A DNA stretch of 64,000 nucleotides, from assembly GCA_018267575.1 (NCBI GenBank), contig JAFDYF010000062.1, positions 1-64,000 on the forward strand, in the 5' to 3' direction. Under the pieces are notes generated by a model that saw nothing but the letters and a program-made list of their open reading frames with translations, was not told where the DNA came from and did no database searches. Position numbers and translations under genes: made by a program. This stretch comes from Bacteroidota bacterium (GTDB taxonomy: Bacteria; Bacteroidota; Bacteroidia; Chitinophagales; Chitinophagaceae). Positions 27,787 to 36,407 of the stretch are shown in pieces (within the stretch, counting starts at the first letter, position 1; each line of letters begins with the position of its first letter).

Positions 27787-28236
27787 ATGAAGAAGGCTTT
27801 TTTATTTTTAAGTGCCATTGCTCTTTCAGTGTGCCTTTTTGCTCAAGCAAAAAAGGCAGAAGATGTAGTCAAATTCAAAGAGGTCAGTTGGGATTTCGGG
27901 AAAATAAAGCAAGGGACACCCGTTACGCACAACTTTGATTTCAGCAATACCAGCAATGCCCCCATTGTGATTGAATCAGCCATTGCCTCTTGCGGCTGTA
28001 CCACTCCTGTTAAGCCCGAGGCGCCGATTGCCAAAGGGCAAAGCAATATTATTAAAGCCGGTTTTAATGCCATGGCAGCAGGTCCCTTCAATAAAACCAT
28101 TACGGTGAAAGTAGCTGGCATCGACCTGCCCTTGCAGTTAAGGATTACCGGCGAGGTTTTATCTGCAGATGCATTTGCCAAATACCAAACAGAAAAAGAC
28201 AACTCCTCAAAACCAATAAAAACAGCTAGCAAGTAA
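27787..28236 (+). CDS. DUF1573 domain protein (second of a tandem pair)
   Basis: A 149-residue paralogue of the upstream gene, with signal peptide MKKAFLFLSAIALSVCLFAQ and a single DUF1573 domain (WDFGKIKQGTPVTHNFDFSN, IASCGCTTPVKPEAPIAKG, LRITGEV). The pair probably arose by tandem duplication and is co-transcribed, with a strong terminator at 28261-28300. The two differ mainly outside the conserved strands, so they may have distinct partners. Confidence 0.9.
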   Translation: MKKAFLFLSAIALSVCLFAQAKKAEDVVKFKEVSWDFGKIKQGTPVTHNFDFSNTSNAPIVIESAIASCGCTTPVKPEAPIAKGQSNIIKAGFNAMAAGPFNKTITVKVAGIDLPLQLRITGEVLSADAFAKYQTEKDNSSKPIKTASK

Positions 28237-28260
28237 TTTTCCGATAATTAATAGCTTAAA

Positions 28261-28300
28261 AAAGAAATCCCCTATGCCTCTGCGTTGGGGATTTCTTTTT
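28261..28300 (+). terminator. intrinsic terminator after the DUF1573 pair
   Basis: A perfect 12-bp stem (AAAGAAATCCCC 28261-28272 with GGGGATTTCTTT 28287-28298) with a 14-nt loop, followed by T residues, 24 bp after the stop codon. Confidence 0.85.
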
Positions 28301-28378
28301 GTAAAGCAATCAAGCCGCATTTTTAATTACCAAATTCCCGTTCCACAGTTCCCGAAAGGATCTGCTTAATTTTGCCAC

Positions 28379-29575
28379 ATGTTAAACATCAGCCATCGCG
28401 GACAAACCATGCCCGCATCACCCATCAGAAAATTAGTGCCTTTCGCTGAGGCCGCTAAAAAAAGAGGCATCACTGTTTATCACCTGAATATTGGTCAGCC
28501 CGATATAGAAACCCCCAAACAAGCTTTGGATGCGGTAAGGCAGAGCGATTTCAAAGTGCTTGAATACAGCCATAGCGCAGGCAATGAAAGCTATCGAAAA
28601 AAATTGGTTGGTTATTATAAAAAGCTCAGCATTGATCTTGACCCTTCGCAGATCATGATCACTACCGGGGGTTCTGAAGCCATACTTTTTGGGTTTATGA
28701 GTTGTATGGACGCAGGCGATGAAGTGATTATACCAGAACCGTTTTATGCCAATTATAATGGCTTTGCGGTGGCTGCCAATGTGGTGGTAAAACCGATTAC
28801 CTCCTATATTGAAAATGGTTTTGCATTGCCCCCGATGGAAGAATTTGAAAAGGCCATCACGCCAAAAACAAAGGCCATTATGGTCTGCAACCCAAACAAC
28901 CCGACCGGATATCTATATAGTAGAAAAGAATTGGAAACACTCAAACAGATTGCCCTCAAACATGATCTGTACATTTTTGCAGATGAAGCTTACCGTGAGT
29001 TCTGTTATGATGGCGAACATTTCAGCGCCATGAAACTGGAAGGAGCAGAAGAGAATGTGATTTTGATGGATACCATCTCAAAACGGTACAGTGCCTGTGG
29101 CGGAAGGATTGGCGCATTGATAACAAGAAACAAGAAGGTATACGATACTGCCCTGAAGTTTGCCCAAGCAAGACTAAGCCCTCCCTCCTTTGCCCAAATA
29201 CTTGGGGAAGCGGCTGTAGACCTACCAAACAATTATTTTGATACGACCAAGGCAGAATACCTGAACCGGAGAAATCTGCTCATAAAACGGCTGAATTCCA
29301 TGCCTGGGGTGTTTTGCCCCAACCCCGGTGGAGCCTTTTATGCCATAGCCCGCCTGCCAATTGATGACTCAGACAAATTTTCCCAATGGCTGCTCGAATC
29401 GTTTTCATATAAAGAGCAAACGGTAATGCTGGCGCCCGCAACCGGGTTTTATGGCACGCCAGGGTTAGGCAAAAATGAGGTGAGGCTCGCTTATGTATTA
29501 AACACAAACGACCTCAACAAGGCCATGGACTGCCTTGAAAAGGCATTGGAAGCCTATCCAAACAAAATTGGATAG
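28379..29575 (+). CDS. pyridoxal phosphate-dependent aminotransferase class I/II
   Basis: A 398-residue cytosolic enzyme of fold type I. Seen: the N-terminal LNIGQPDIETP substrate-side block, TTGGSEAILFGF, MVCNPNNPTGYLYSR, the FADEAYREF aspartate that binds the PLP ring nitrogen, and the Schiff-base lysine in TISKRYSACGGRIG. It resembles AspC-like aspartate/aromatic transaminases, but the specificity is not certain. TAATTTTG at 28367-28374 looks like the -7 element; it lies only 4 bp before the first ATG, so translation may be leaderless or begin at the second ATG (28409, MPASPIRKL). Confidence 0.9.
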   Translation: MLNISHRGQTMPASPIRKLVPFAEAAKKRGITVYHLNIGQPDIETPKQALDAVRQSDFKVLEYSHSAGNESYRKKLVGYYKKLSIDLDPSQIMITTGGSEAILFGFMSCMDAGDEVIIPEPFYANYNGFAVAANVVVKPITSYIENGFALPPMEEFEKAITPKTKAIMVCNPNNPTGYLYSRKELETLKQIALKHDLYIFADEAYREFCYDGEHFSAMKLEGAEENVILMDTISKRYSACGGRIGALITRNKKVYDTALKFAQARLSPPSFAQILGEAAVDLPNNYFDTTKAEYLNRRNLLIKRLNSMPGVFCPNPGGAFYAIARLPIDDSDKFSQWLLESFSYKEQTVMLAPATGFYGTPGLGKNEVRLAYVLNTNDLNKAMDCLEKALEAYPNKIG

Positions 29576-29610
29576 CCATATCACATTACAAATAAAAATA
29601 TATAATAAAT

Positions 29611-29644
29611 TTTGATACAAATATTCATTTTGACCATATATTTG
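29611..29644 (+). promoter_or_regulatory. candidate Bacteroidota promoter facing a gene-free stretch
   Basis: TTTG at 29611-29614 and TATATTTG at 29637-29644 are separated by 22 bp, within the range of the Bacteroidota consensus. No plus-strand ORF follows before the terminator at 29731-29760. The surrounding 120 bp are very AT-rich, so chance occurrence is possible. Confidence 0.35.
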
Positions 29645-29649
29645 TATAA

Positions 29650-29760
29650 ATAATTAAACATATAAATTAATTATAATATATAATTATAGCCGAAAGGCAA
29701 TATTTTTCAAATGGCAAGCAATCGTTAGACGGCCTTCTGTTTCCACAGAGGGCCTTTTTT
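29650..29760 (+). ncRNA. candidate small RNA of about 110 nt
   Basis: Between the candidate promoter and a strong terminator (stem GGCCTTCTGT 29731-29740 with ACAGAGGGCC 29745-29754, one G-U pair, then TTTTTT) there is no ORF. The transcript would include a GNRA-capped mini-hairpin (GCCGAAAGGC, 29689-29698). It may equally be the 3' leader and terminator of the aminotransferase gene, which ends at 29575; the promoter match is the only reason to prefer a separate RNA. Confidence 0.3.
29731..29760 (+). terminator. intrinsic terminator
   Basis: A 10-bp stem with one G-U pair and a TTCC loop is followed by six T residues. It ends plus-strand transcription from the aminotransferase gene or from the candidate small RNA. 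Confidence 0.85.
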
Positions 29761-29763
29761 ATG

Positions 29764-29785
29764 CAAAAAGCCCCAAAAGGGGCTT
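29764..29785 (-). terminator. intrinsic terminator of the DsbA-like gene
   Basis: Read on the minus strand, AAGCCCC and GGGGCTT pair around a TTTT loop and run into a T-rich tail. It lies 29 bp beyond the stop codon of the DsbA-like gene and only 4 bp from the convergent plus-strand terminator. Confidence 0.75.
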
Positions 29786-29813
29786 CACTATTTATAAAAT
29801 CAGGAAACTAAAT

Positions 29814-30389
29814 TTAGGCTCTTTGTTTAGTGGTCGCAGTTTTCTTTTTTGTCTGTTTCAATGCTTGGTCAATGGCCTTGCTCAAGTTATCGTAGGTGGG
29901 TTTTCCGGTGAAAAATTCCCCATTGATAAAAAAAGCTGGCACATCCTTTACTCCTTTGTCGAGCCCCTCGCGCAAATCGCCCTGAACCTGCCAACCAAAA
30001 GTGGCATTTACCAAATCATCCAGAAAACGCTTATTGGAAATACCTGCTTCAATAGAATGTAGCTTTAGGCTCGTAGTGCCCAGTGTTCTACGGTTAGCAA
30101 AAAGCACATTGTGCATTTCCCAAAATTTGCCTTCCTGAGCAGCCGCTACAGAAGCTTCTGCCGCTTTCAGGCTACGCTGGTGAATTTTAGTTAATGGGAA
30201 ATGACGGAAATTGAACCGGATTTTTCCTTCATAATCCTGCAACAGTTGTTTTACCACCTCATTTGCTTTGGCACAAGCCTCGCTTTCATAATCTCCATAT
30301 TCCATGAGTGTAACTGGTGCTTTCATATCCCCTACAAAAATTTGTTTTGTAGGTATAATCTCTATCACTTCCTTGGGTTTCATTGCCAT
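29814..30389 (-). CDS. DsbA-like thioredoxin-fold protein lacking the first active-site cysteine
   Basis: 191 residues of the DsbA/FrnE-like thioredoxin fold: VTLMEYGDYES at the first strand, the helical insert, FWEMHNVLFANRRTL, and the cis-proline loop DVPAFFINGEFFTG. Where relatives have ECPYC, this protein reads ESEAC (residues 35-39), leaving Ser36 and only Cys39. No signal peptide is visible, so it is probably cytosolic. The fold is intact, so it may act as a binding protein or through a single-cysteine chemistry rather than as a disulfide oxidase. It lies downstream of clpB on the same strand; a minus-strand TATTTTTG (30453-30460) suggests its own promoter. Confidence 0.82.
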   Translation of the reverse strand: MAMKPKEVIEIIPTKQIFVGDMKAPVTLMEYGDYESEACAKANEVVKQLLQDYEGKIRFNFRHFPLTKIHQRSLKAAEASVAAAQEGKFWEMHNVLFANRRTLGTTSLKLHSIEAGISNKRFLDDLVNATFGWQVQGDLREGLDKGVKDVPAFFINGEFFTGKPTYDNLSKAIDQALKQTKKKTATTKQRA

Positions 30390-30463
30390 AAATTCCTATT
30401 TATTAACTTCTTTAAAAACAATTATCAATGCCTTTGGTTCGTTAATCGAATGCAAAAATAGTT

Positions 30464-33109
30464 TTATACCGTTTTCCGGCTGCTGTTATTTGATGATTGG
30501 TTCGATACTGGGCTTTCGTTCCTAAAAACAACCATACCATCAAATACATCTACCAATACCGGATGCGACCGATCGATATCCCCAGCCAGTATTTTTTTGC
30601 TGAGCTTGTTCACTATTTCCTTCTGGATCAGTCTTTTAAGCGGTCTCGCACCAAACTGTGCATCAAAACCATTCTCCGCCAGATAGTCAACCACATAATT
30701 ACTGAATTCTAGCACAATCCCTCCTTTTGCAACCATCTCCTTCAACGAATTCAGTTGTATCTCTATTATTCCACGGATCTCATTTTTTAACAACGGCTGG
30801 AACATGATCACCTCATCAATCCTGTTCAAAAACTCTGGTCTGATGGTCTGCTTGAGCAGGTTCATCACTTCCAGTTTGGTTTTTTCAACTATTTTCTCCC
30901 TGCTCTTCTCGTTGATTCCATCGAAATTCTCTTGGATGATCGCGCTGCCCATATTACTGGTCATGATAATGATGGTATTCTTGAAATTCACCACTCTACC
31001 CTTATTATCGGTAAGCCTGCCATCGTCCAAGACCTGCAATAATACGTTAAAAACATCAGGATGTGCTTTTTCTATTTCATCTAAAAGTATTACACTGTAG
31101 GGCTTGCGCCTCACAGCCTCGGTCAACTGGCCGCCCTCATCATATCCCACATATCCGGGAGGGGCACCCACCAAACGGCTAACCGAATGTTTCTCTTGAT
31201 ATTCGCTCATGTCAATCCTCGTCATCATGCCTTCATCATCAAACAGATAGCCAGCCAAGGCCTTGGCCAATTCAGTTTTACCAACACCCGTTGTGCCAAG
31301 GAAAATAAATGAGCCAATCGGCTTTTTGGGGTCTTGCAGACCTGCCCTGCTCCTACGGATAGCATCGGCTACCGCCGTGATGGCTTCGTCCTGACCAACC
31401 ACTTTTTTATGCAGTTCATCTTCCAGGTTCAGTAATTTTTCCTTTTCGCTTTGCAGCATTTTTGATACCGGTATGCCCGTAGCTTTTGCTACCGCTTCGG
31501 CAATATCTTCTGCATCCACTTCTTCTTTCATCAATCGAGAATTTTCGCCCATCGATGTCAGTTGCTTAGAATATGCTTCTATCAATTTTTCCTGTTCTTT
31601 TATTTTGCCATAGCGTATCTCGGCCACTTTTCCATAATCGCCCTCCCTTTCAGCTTTTTCAGCCGCTTGTTTCAGGTTTTCTACTTCTGCCTTGGCATTC
31701 TGCAATTTGTCGACCAGTTCTTTTTCCTGTCTCCATTTGGCCTTCAATGTATCCCTTTCCACGCTTAGGTTTCCAATCTCCACATTCAGTTGACGCAGTT
31801 TGTCCTCGTCATTTTCCCTTTTGATTGCTTCCCTTTCTATTTCAAGCTGGCGGATACTTCTTTCCAGTTTATCCAATTCTTCGGGCATGGAGTTCATTTC
31901 CAAACGAAGTTTTGCTGCACTCTCATCAATCAAATCGATTGCCTTGTCAGGCAAAAAACGATCAGTGATATAGCGGTGGGACAATTCAACCGCCGCAATA
32001 ATAGCTTCGTCCTTGATGCGCACATGATGATGTGTTTCATAACGATCTTTCAATCCGCGTAAAATAGAAACGGCATCTTCCTCATTGGGTTCATCAATCT
32101 GCACTTTTTGGAAGCGGCGCTCCAAAGCTTTATCTTTTTCAAAAAATTTCTGGTATTCATTCAAGGTAGTAGCTCCGATTGCCCTCAACTCGCCTCTGGC
32201 CAATGCAGGTTTCAAAATATTAGCTGCGTCCATAGCACCTTCCCCACCACCAGCACCCACCAATGTATGGATCTCATCGATAAACAAAATAATCTCGCCA
32301 TCGCTTTCTGATACTTCTTTTACCACACTCTTCAAGCGCTCTTCAAATTCTCCTTTATATTTTGCACCAGCAATCAATAAGCCCAAATCCAGTGCGTAAA
32401 TAATTTTCGACTTCAGGTTTTCTGGCACATCCCCATTCACGATGCGGTGCGCCAGTCCTTCTGCAATAGCTGTTTTACCAACACCCGGTTCACCTACCAA
32501 AATAGGATTGTTCTTTGAACGACGGGAAAGTATGTGCAAAGTCCTTCTGATTTCTTCATCACGGCCAATCACCGGATCCAGCTTTCCCTGACGGGCAAGT
32601 TCATTGAGATTTTTGGCGTATTTATTTAGGGCATTGAATTGGGTTTCGGAAGTCTGGGAATTAATGGTCGACCCCTTTCTCAAATCTTTAACAGCCGCAA
32701 CCAAACCTTTCTCCGTTAGTCCGGCATCTTTTAATAGTTTCGATGTATTATCGTTTCCTTGGATCAATGCAATCAATAAATGCTCTACACTCACAAACTC
32801 ATCCCCAAATTTTTTAAGGTCCGAGCCCGCACGCAATACCGCATTATTGGCATCGCGACTAATAGATTGGGCAGGGTCGCCCCCACTTAGTTTTGGTAAT
32901 TTGCCAATGCTCTCATCCAATTTGTTTTCAAGGAATGGGATATTGACATTATTCTTTTTGAGCAAAAAATCAATCGGTGAATCATGGTCGGAAAGCAATG
33001 CTTTTAGAATATGTTCCGTTTCAATATTGGCATTGCCATTATTGAAAGCAAGCTGCTGCGCCTTTGCGATCGCTTCCTGAGCTTTGATGGTGAAGTTGTT
33101 CAGATTCAT
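30464..33109 (-). CDS. clpB: ATP-dependent disaggregase ClpB
   Basis: An 881-residue hexameric AAA+ chaperone that pulls aggregated proteins apart with the DnaK system. Domains in order: an N-terminal Clp repeat domain (1-150), first AAA+ module with Walker [10 protein letters not shown], a coiled middle domain of heptad-rich Glu/Lys/Arg sequence (about 410-530), and a second AAA+ module with GTTGVGKTE, the NMGS sensor region and the C-terminal [17 protein letters not shown] block. Length and order are standard. No HtrA/DnaK partner is adjacent. The stop lies 74 bp from the DsbA-like gene. Confidence 0.97.
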   Translation of the reverse strand: MNLNNFTIKAQEAIAKAQQLAFNNGNANIETEHILKALLSDHDSPIDFLLKKNNVNIPFLENKLDESIGKLPKLSGGDPAQSISRDANNAVLRAGSDLKKFGDEFVSVEHLLIALIQGNDNTSKLLKDAGLTEKGLVAAVKDLRKGSTINSQTSETQFNALNKYAKNLNELARQGKLDPVIGRDEEIRRTLHILSRRSKNNPILVGEPGVGKTAIAEGLAHRIVNGDVPENLKSKIIYALDLGLLIAGAKYKGEFEERLKSVVKEVSESDGEIILFIDEIHTLVGAGGGEGAMDAANILKPALARGELRAIGATTLNEYQKFFEKDKALERRFQKVQIDEPNEEDAVSILRGLKDRYETHHHVRIKDEAIIAAVELSHRYITDRFLPDKAIDLIDESAAKLRLEMNSMPEELDKLERSIRQLEIEREAIKRENDEDKLRQLNVEIGNLSVERDTLKAKWRQEKELVDKLQNAKAEVENLKQAAEKAEREGDYGKVAEIRYGKIKEQEKLIEAYSKQLTSMGENSRLMKEEVDAEDIAEAVAKATGIPVSKMLQSEKEKLLNLEDELHKKVVGQDEAITAVADAIRRSRAGLQDPKKPIGSFIFLGTTGVGKTELAKALAGYLFDDEGMMTRIDMSEYQEKHSVSRLVGAPPGYVGYDEGGQLTEAVRRKPYSVILLDEIEKAHPDVFNVLLQVLDDGRLTDNKGRVVNFKNTIIIMTSNMGSAIIQENFDGINEKSREKIVEKTKLEVMNLLKQTIRPEFLNRIDEVIMFQPLLKNEIRGIIEIQLNSLKEMVAKGGIVLEFSNYVVDYLAENGFDAQFGARPLKRLIQKEIVNKLSKKILAGDIDRSHPVLVDVFDGMVVFRNESPVSNQSSNNSSRKTV

Positions 33110-33236
33110 ATTATTAGGTTATAATTAGTAGATAAGTTTCGTTTTCCAGTCCAACAATAGTTATTTTGTAATCTCGTAGGCTGTTATCGATTCAATATTA
33201 TCACAAAACCCAATCCAAATCAAAATCCTTGCTAAT

Positions 33237-34286
33237 ATGACATATAAATTCAAAATCATCTGTCTGCAATTCAGTATTCTATGTGGCTTTCTGCTATTCT
33301 GGCTGACGGGGATTTCCCAAAGCAGCTTCCCTGAAGTGGATGCCTTGATAAACCAAAATAAAAAAACACTGAACAACAATTTTGCCCTGCTAGTGTGGAA
33401 GGATGGCAAACTGGCCTATCAAAAACAATCACCCGATTTTAATGGCAAAACCCAGGCGCCTATTGGCAACGCAGGAAACTGGCTAACGGCAGCTTTGGTG
33501 ATGACTTTTGTGGATGAGGGCAAACTGACTTTGGATGACAAGATCAGCCAGTACATTCCCATTTTTGCCACTTACATGAAATCCTATATCACGGTCCGCA
33601 ATTGCCTTACCAATACCACGGGTATTCGTAGTGAGGAAGGCATTGCCAAGCTTTTCGACAAAAGCAAAAACACCAGCCTCGAGGACAATGTAACCGCCTA
33701 TGCAAAAAAAGAAATCCAGGCCAATCCAGGTACTGAATTTTTTTATAGCAATATCGGGTTCGACATCGTGGCAAGGGTTTTGGAAGTGATCAGCAAGAAA
33801 AGTTTCGATCGTATTATGCAGGAAAAATTGTTGCGCCCTTTGAAAATGCGTGGCACTTCATTTAGCAATGATGAGGGTGGGGCCATCAATCCCGCTGGTG
33901 GTGCCCGTTCTACTGGCAATGACTATATCAATTTCCTTTCAATGCTTTTGAACAATGGGATGTTTGCTGGGAAAAGGATATTGAGCGAAAAATCTGTAGC
34001 GGAACTGGAAACTGCCCAATTCACTGCTTTGCCAGTTAAATATAGTCCCAAAATAACTGAAGGCTTGCATTATGGCTATGGCGATTGGATCGAAGAAACC
34101 GATAGTGAGGGCAAAGGGACTTTGATCAGTTGCAATAACCTGTATGGCACTTACCCTTATATTGATAAATGCAAAAATTATGCGGCGATCCTCATTCTGC
34201 AAAAACCGCAATCGGAACTAAAAAAGGAGTTTTTTGGTTCGCTGAAAGACGCGATTGGTGGACAGATGAGTTCCACGTGCAAATAA
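33237..34286 (+). CDS. serine hydrolase (beta-lactamase class C-like) homologue with a degenerate active site
   Basis: A 349-residue exported protein (signal segment IICLQFSILCGFLLFWLTGISQ) with the class C beta-lactamase/penicillin-binding fold, seen in WLTAALVMTFVDEGKLTLDDKISQYIPIF and the YSN motif (Tyr170-Asn172). At the place of the catalytic SxxK it reads NAGN (residues 78-81), so both nucleophile and general base are missing. HTTG has become NTTG, and the third motif, usually S-P-G before LYGTYPYID, reads SCNN (298-301). I infer a non-catalytic protein that keeps the fold, perhaps as a peptidoglycan or ligand binder. The reading frame is intact and there is no sign of decay elsewhere. 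Confidence 0.8.
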   Translation: MTYKFKIICLQFSILCGFLLFWLTGISQSSFPEVDALINQNKKTLNNNFALLVWKDGKLAYQKQSPDFNGKTQAPIGNAGNWLTAALVMTFVDEGKLTLDDKISQYIPIFATYMKSYITVRNCLTNTTGIRSEEGIAKLFDKSKNTSLEDNVTAYAKKEIQANPGTEFFYSNIGFDIVARVLEVISKKSFDRIMQEKLLRPLKMRGTSFSNDEGGAINPAGGARSTGNDYINFLSMLLNNGMFAGKRILSEKSVAELETAQFTALPVKYSPKITEGLHYGYGDWIEETDSEGKGTLISCNNLYGTYPYIDKCKNYAAILILQKPQSELKKEFFGSLKDAIGGQMSSTCK

Positions 34287-34424
34287 ACAAAGTCGAAACT
34301 AACCAAAAACCATAGACGCAATCTGGTTTTCGCTGTTATCCTTTTGTTATATACAGGTAATGGAAAAGCTATCCCTTAACTTTGCATTATTATCATAAAT
34401 CAATTCACCATTAAAACATTTTTT

Positions 34425-34664
34425 ATGGCAGAAAACCAATCCTTATCAGATCAAGCGAACGAGTTGAAAGACAAAGCCGCTGCAAAATTGAACGATCTAA
34501 AAGATCAAGCAACCCATATTGCCAGTGATGTGGAGAAAAAAGCAGGCGAAGTTTGGGATGATGTAAAATCAGGCAAACTACAGCAGGAAGCAGGCGAAAA
34601 AATAGATGAGCTTAAAGACAAAGCACATGGGTTGTGGGATAAAATCACAGGTAAAAAAGACTAA
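34425..34664 (+). CDS. small amphipathic helical protein (stress type)
   Basis: A 79-residue soluble protein made almost wholly of charged amphipathic helix with repeating ELKDKAxxKLxDLKDQA-like segments, and no hydrophobic anchor. The composition recalls LEA-like or CsbD/YtxH-associated stress proteins, but no family can be assigned. TAACTTTG (34377-34384) is a likely -7 element, and a strong terminator follows at 34688-34710, so the gene is monocistronic. It lies next to a universal stress gene, which fits a stress role. Confidence 0.7.
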   Translation: MAENQSLSDQANELKDKAAAKLNDLKDQATHIASDVEKKAGEVWDDVKSGKLQQEAGEKIDELKDKAHGLWDKITGKKD

Positions 34665-34687
34665 TTTTTTGTATCAACCGATTCGTG

Positions 34688-34710
34688 GCGGGCATCGTGC
34701 CCGCTTTTTT
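34688..34710 (+). terminator. intrinsic terminator after the small helical protein
   Basis: GCGGGCA (34688-34694), a TCG loop and TGCCCGC (34698-34704), then TTTTTT. The stem is the same 7-bp sequence as at 2279-2301. Confidence 0.88.
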
Positions 34711-34759
34711 ATTTATATACCAAGAAATAGACTGCAAGGATATCGACCCAATCCATTTA

Positions 34760-35596
34760 TTAACTGTGCGCAATGAACAAGGGCAATTTTAGTTCCCTGA
34801 TCAGCACATCACCCATACTTATCCTAAACCATCTGGAAACCATATTACGACTGTAGGCGCCCAATACAACAAGACTTGGTTTTTCAAGTTTTTGTAAATA
34901 TCGTGCAATCTCATTTTCGGGCGAGCCCTGCAAAACTGTATAAGAAGCGTTGGGAAAATGGCGCTTCATAAACTCTTTCATCAGTCGGTTATCGGGCAAA
35001 TGCAAACTTTCATATTGGGGGCGCACTGATAATACTTCTGCCTCCATCCCTGCCAATGAGGGGAACATATAACTAAACATCTTGGTGGCATGCACGGAAG
35101 ATGGCTCACCATTGTAGAGGAATATTATTTTCTCAAAAGGCTTAAAAAAATCTGGCACTAGCAGCACTGGGCAATTGATATTTACCAAGAGTTCACTCAT
35201 AAAACGGCTGGGCATTTTTTGGGGAACCCGCGTAAAATTTTCGTTGCTATTAATGATGAGCAAATCGGCATAAATGGTTTCATGCAGCAATTCATGAATA
35301 GCAATTCCCTTGTCATGGTGTACCGAGAATCTCAATTTCTCGTCCTGACATGCCCGTTCAAATGCTTCAACGGAATGAAACCTTGTCTGCCTGTCCTTTT
35401 CTTCCAGCATTTTCATTTTTTGCTCCAAGAGTCCCTCATTCCCTACAAATTCAGTTATTGGAAAACTGCGATAGGTAAAATCTTCTAAAAAAATACCAAC
35501 CAAATGTGCTTGGGATAGTTTTGCCATCTGGATGGCAAATGCAGCCGTACTTTCTGCATATTTTAATCCATCAAATGCGGCAATCATCTTTTTCAT
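34760..35596 (-). CDS. two-domain universal stress protein
   Basis: 278 residues made of two UspA domains. The first begins KKMIAAFDGLKYAESTAAFAIQMAK. The second (from about residue 150) ends in VVLGAYSRNMVSRWFRISMGDVLIRELKLPLFIAHS, the usual ATP-binding-type C-terminus with the G-x9-G-S/T pattern altered to GAYSRNMVSRWFRISMGD. Bacteroidota members of this size respond to stress, and their biochemical role is unclear. It is transcribed alone. A nearby TAAATTTTG just 5' of the ATG is one base longer than the -7 consensus. Confidence 0.82.
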   Translation of the reverse strand: MKKMIAAFDGLKYAESTAAFAIQMAKLSQAHLVGIFLEDFTYRSFPITEFVGNEGLLEQKMKMLEEKDRQTRFHSVEAFERACQDEKLRFSVHHDKGIAIHELLHETIYADLLIINSNENFTRVPQKMPSRFMSELLVNINCPVLLVPDFFKPFEKIIFLYNGEPSSVHATKMFSYMFPSLAGMEAEVLSVRPQYESLHLPDNRLMKEFMKRHFPNASYTVLQGSPENEIARYLQKLEKPSLVVLGAYSRNMVSRWFRISMGDVLIRELKLPLFIAHS

Positions 35597-35861
35597 AACA
35601 AAATTTATATAAAACTAGGTAGGAACATTAACGACATTGATGATTCCCCGCACAGTGCCGATTGATACTCATCATCAAAATCTACAAATCGTATTTTTGC
35701 ATTGGGGAAAGGGTAAACGTGGATGGATTTGCAAATGGAGCAGGGTTATTTCACCAGTTTTATCATCAATGCCCAGTAATACTTCCCCTCATTCTATCTT
35801 ATCTCCAAACGAAGCCAATAAGTTGGTTGGCTTAGCCCTGCGATTGTGCGCCAAAGCATTG
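35597..35861. other. intergenic region without a recognisable gene
   Basis: The stretch between the universal stress gene and the flexirubin cluster contains a 90-residue plus-strand reading frame (35637-35909) whose translation shows no hydrophobic, helical or family pattern and ends inside the next gene's start. It is treated as chance. The promoter of the cluster lies at its right edge. Confidence 0.6.
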
Positions 35862-35890
35862 TTTGACCAACCCATAATTCTTTATATTTG
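35862..35890 (+). promoter_or_regulatory. promoter of the flexirubin cluster
   Basis: TTTG at 35862-35865, a 17-bp spacer, and TATATTTG at 35883-35890 fit the Bacteroidota promoter consensus. Transcription should begin near 35896, about 13 nt before the ATG of the first gene (35909). The genes from here to 40772 run in one direction with short or no gaps except 38470-38615. Confidence 0.65.
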
Positions 35891-35908
35891 CCATCATTTG
35901 ATTGAATA

Positions 35909-36397
35909 ATGGGACTAAAAAGGGCGGTAATTTTTACATTACTCATTGTGAGCATGGTTAGGGCAGATGCCAGTTGGGCACAAGCATTTGACAAAGCTAC
36001 TTTTTATGCTTCGATGCGGTCAAACGATTTGGTTGAAATCAATGCTCAACTGAAGCACATAGAAAACTCATCCTTGCCAGATAAAGATGCTTTCTTAGGA
36101 GCCTTATTGATGAAAAAAGCTGAACTCGTTACTGGTGGCGCCAACAAACTAAACCTATTCAAATCGGGTCGCAAAAAGCTGGAATCATCCATCCGCAAAG
36201 AAAATGCAAACGCGGAATTTCGTTTTTTGCGATTGATGATTCAGGAACATGCCCCCAGCATCCTACACTATCAAAACGAGTTGGAAAATGATATGCTTTT
36301 AATCAAAAAAAACTATGCCAATTTACCGATAGTCGTGCAGCAGGCCATTAACCATTACAGTAAGGAATCAAAAATTTTAAAGCCAGTGGATTTTTAA
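35909..36397 (+). CDS. exported helical protein of unknown function, first gene of the flexirubin cluster
   Basis: 162 residues with a signal peptide (AVIFTLLIVSMVRADASWAQA) followed by a wholly helical domain (FYASMRSNDLVEINAQLKHIEN, then AELVTGGANKLNLFKSGRKKLES). I recall similar uncharacterised proteins beside flexirubin genes in other Bacteroidota, but that is memory, not a search. It is 10 bp from darA, so co-transcription is certain enough. A periplasmic helper in pigment transport or anchoring is possible; nothing in the sequence proves it. Confidence 0.65.
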   Translation: MGLKRAVIFTLLIVSMVRADASWAQAFDKATFYASMRSNDLVEINAQLKHIENSSLPDKDAFLGALLMKKAELVTGGANKLNLFKSGRKKLESSIRKENANAEFRFLRLMIQEHAPSILHYQNELENDMLLIKKNYANLPIVVQQAINHYSKESKILKPVDF

Positions 36398-36407
36398 TTT
36401 CCCCAGG

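Noticed and set aside
29689..29698. GCCGAAAGGC as a riboswitch or tRNA-like element
   Set aside because: It is only a 3-bp stem with a GAAA loop; no larger conserved fold can be drawn by eye.
35637..35909. A 90-residue plus-strand frame before the pigment cluster
   Set aside because: The translation has no signal, helix or family pattern and ends over the start of the next gene; the region carries the cluster promoter.
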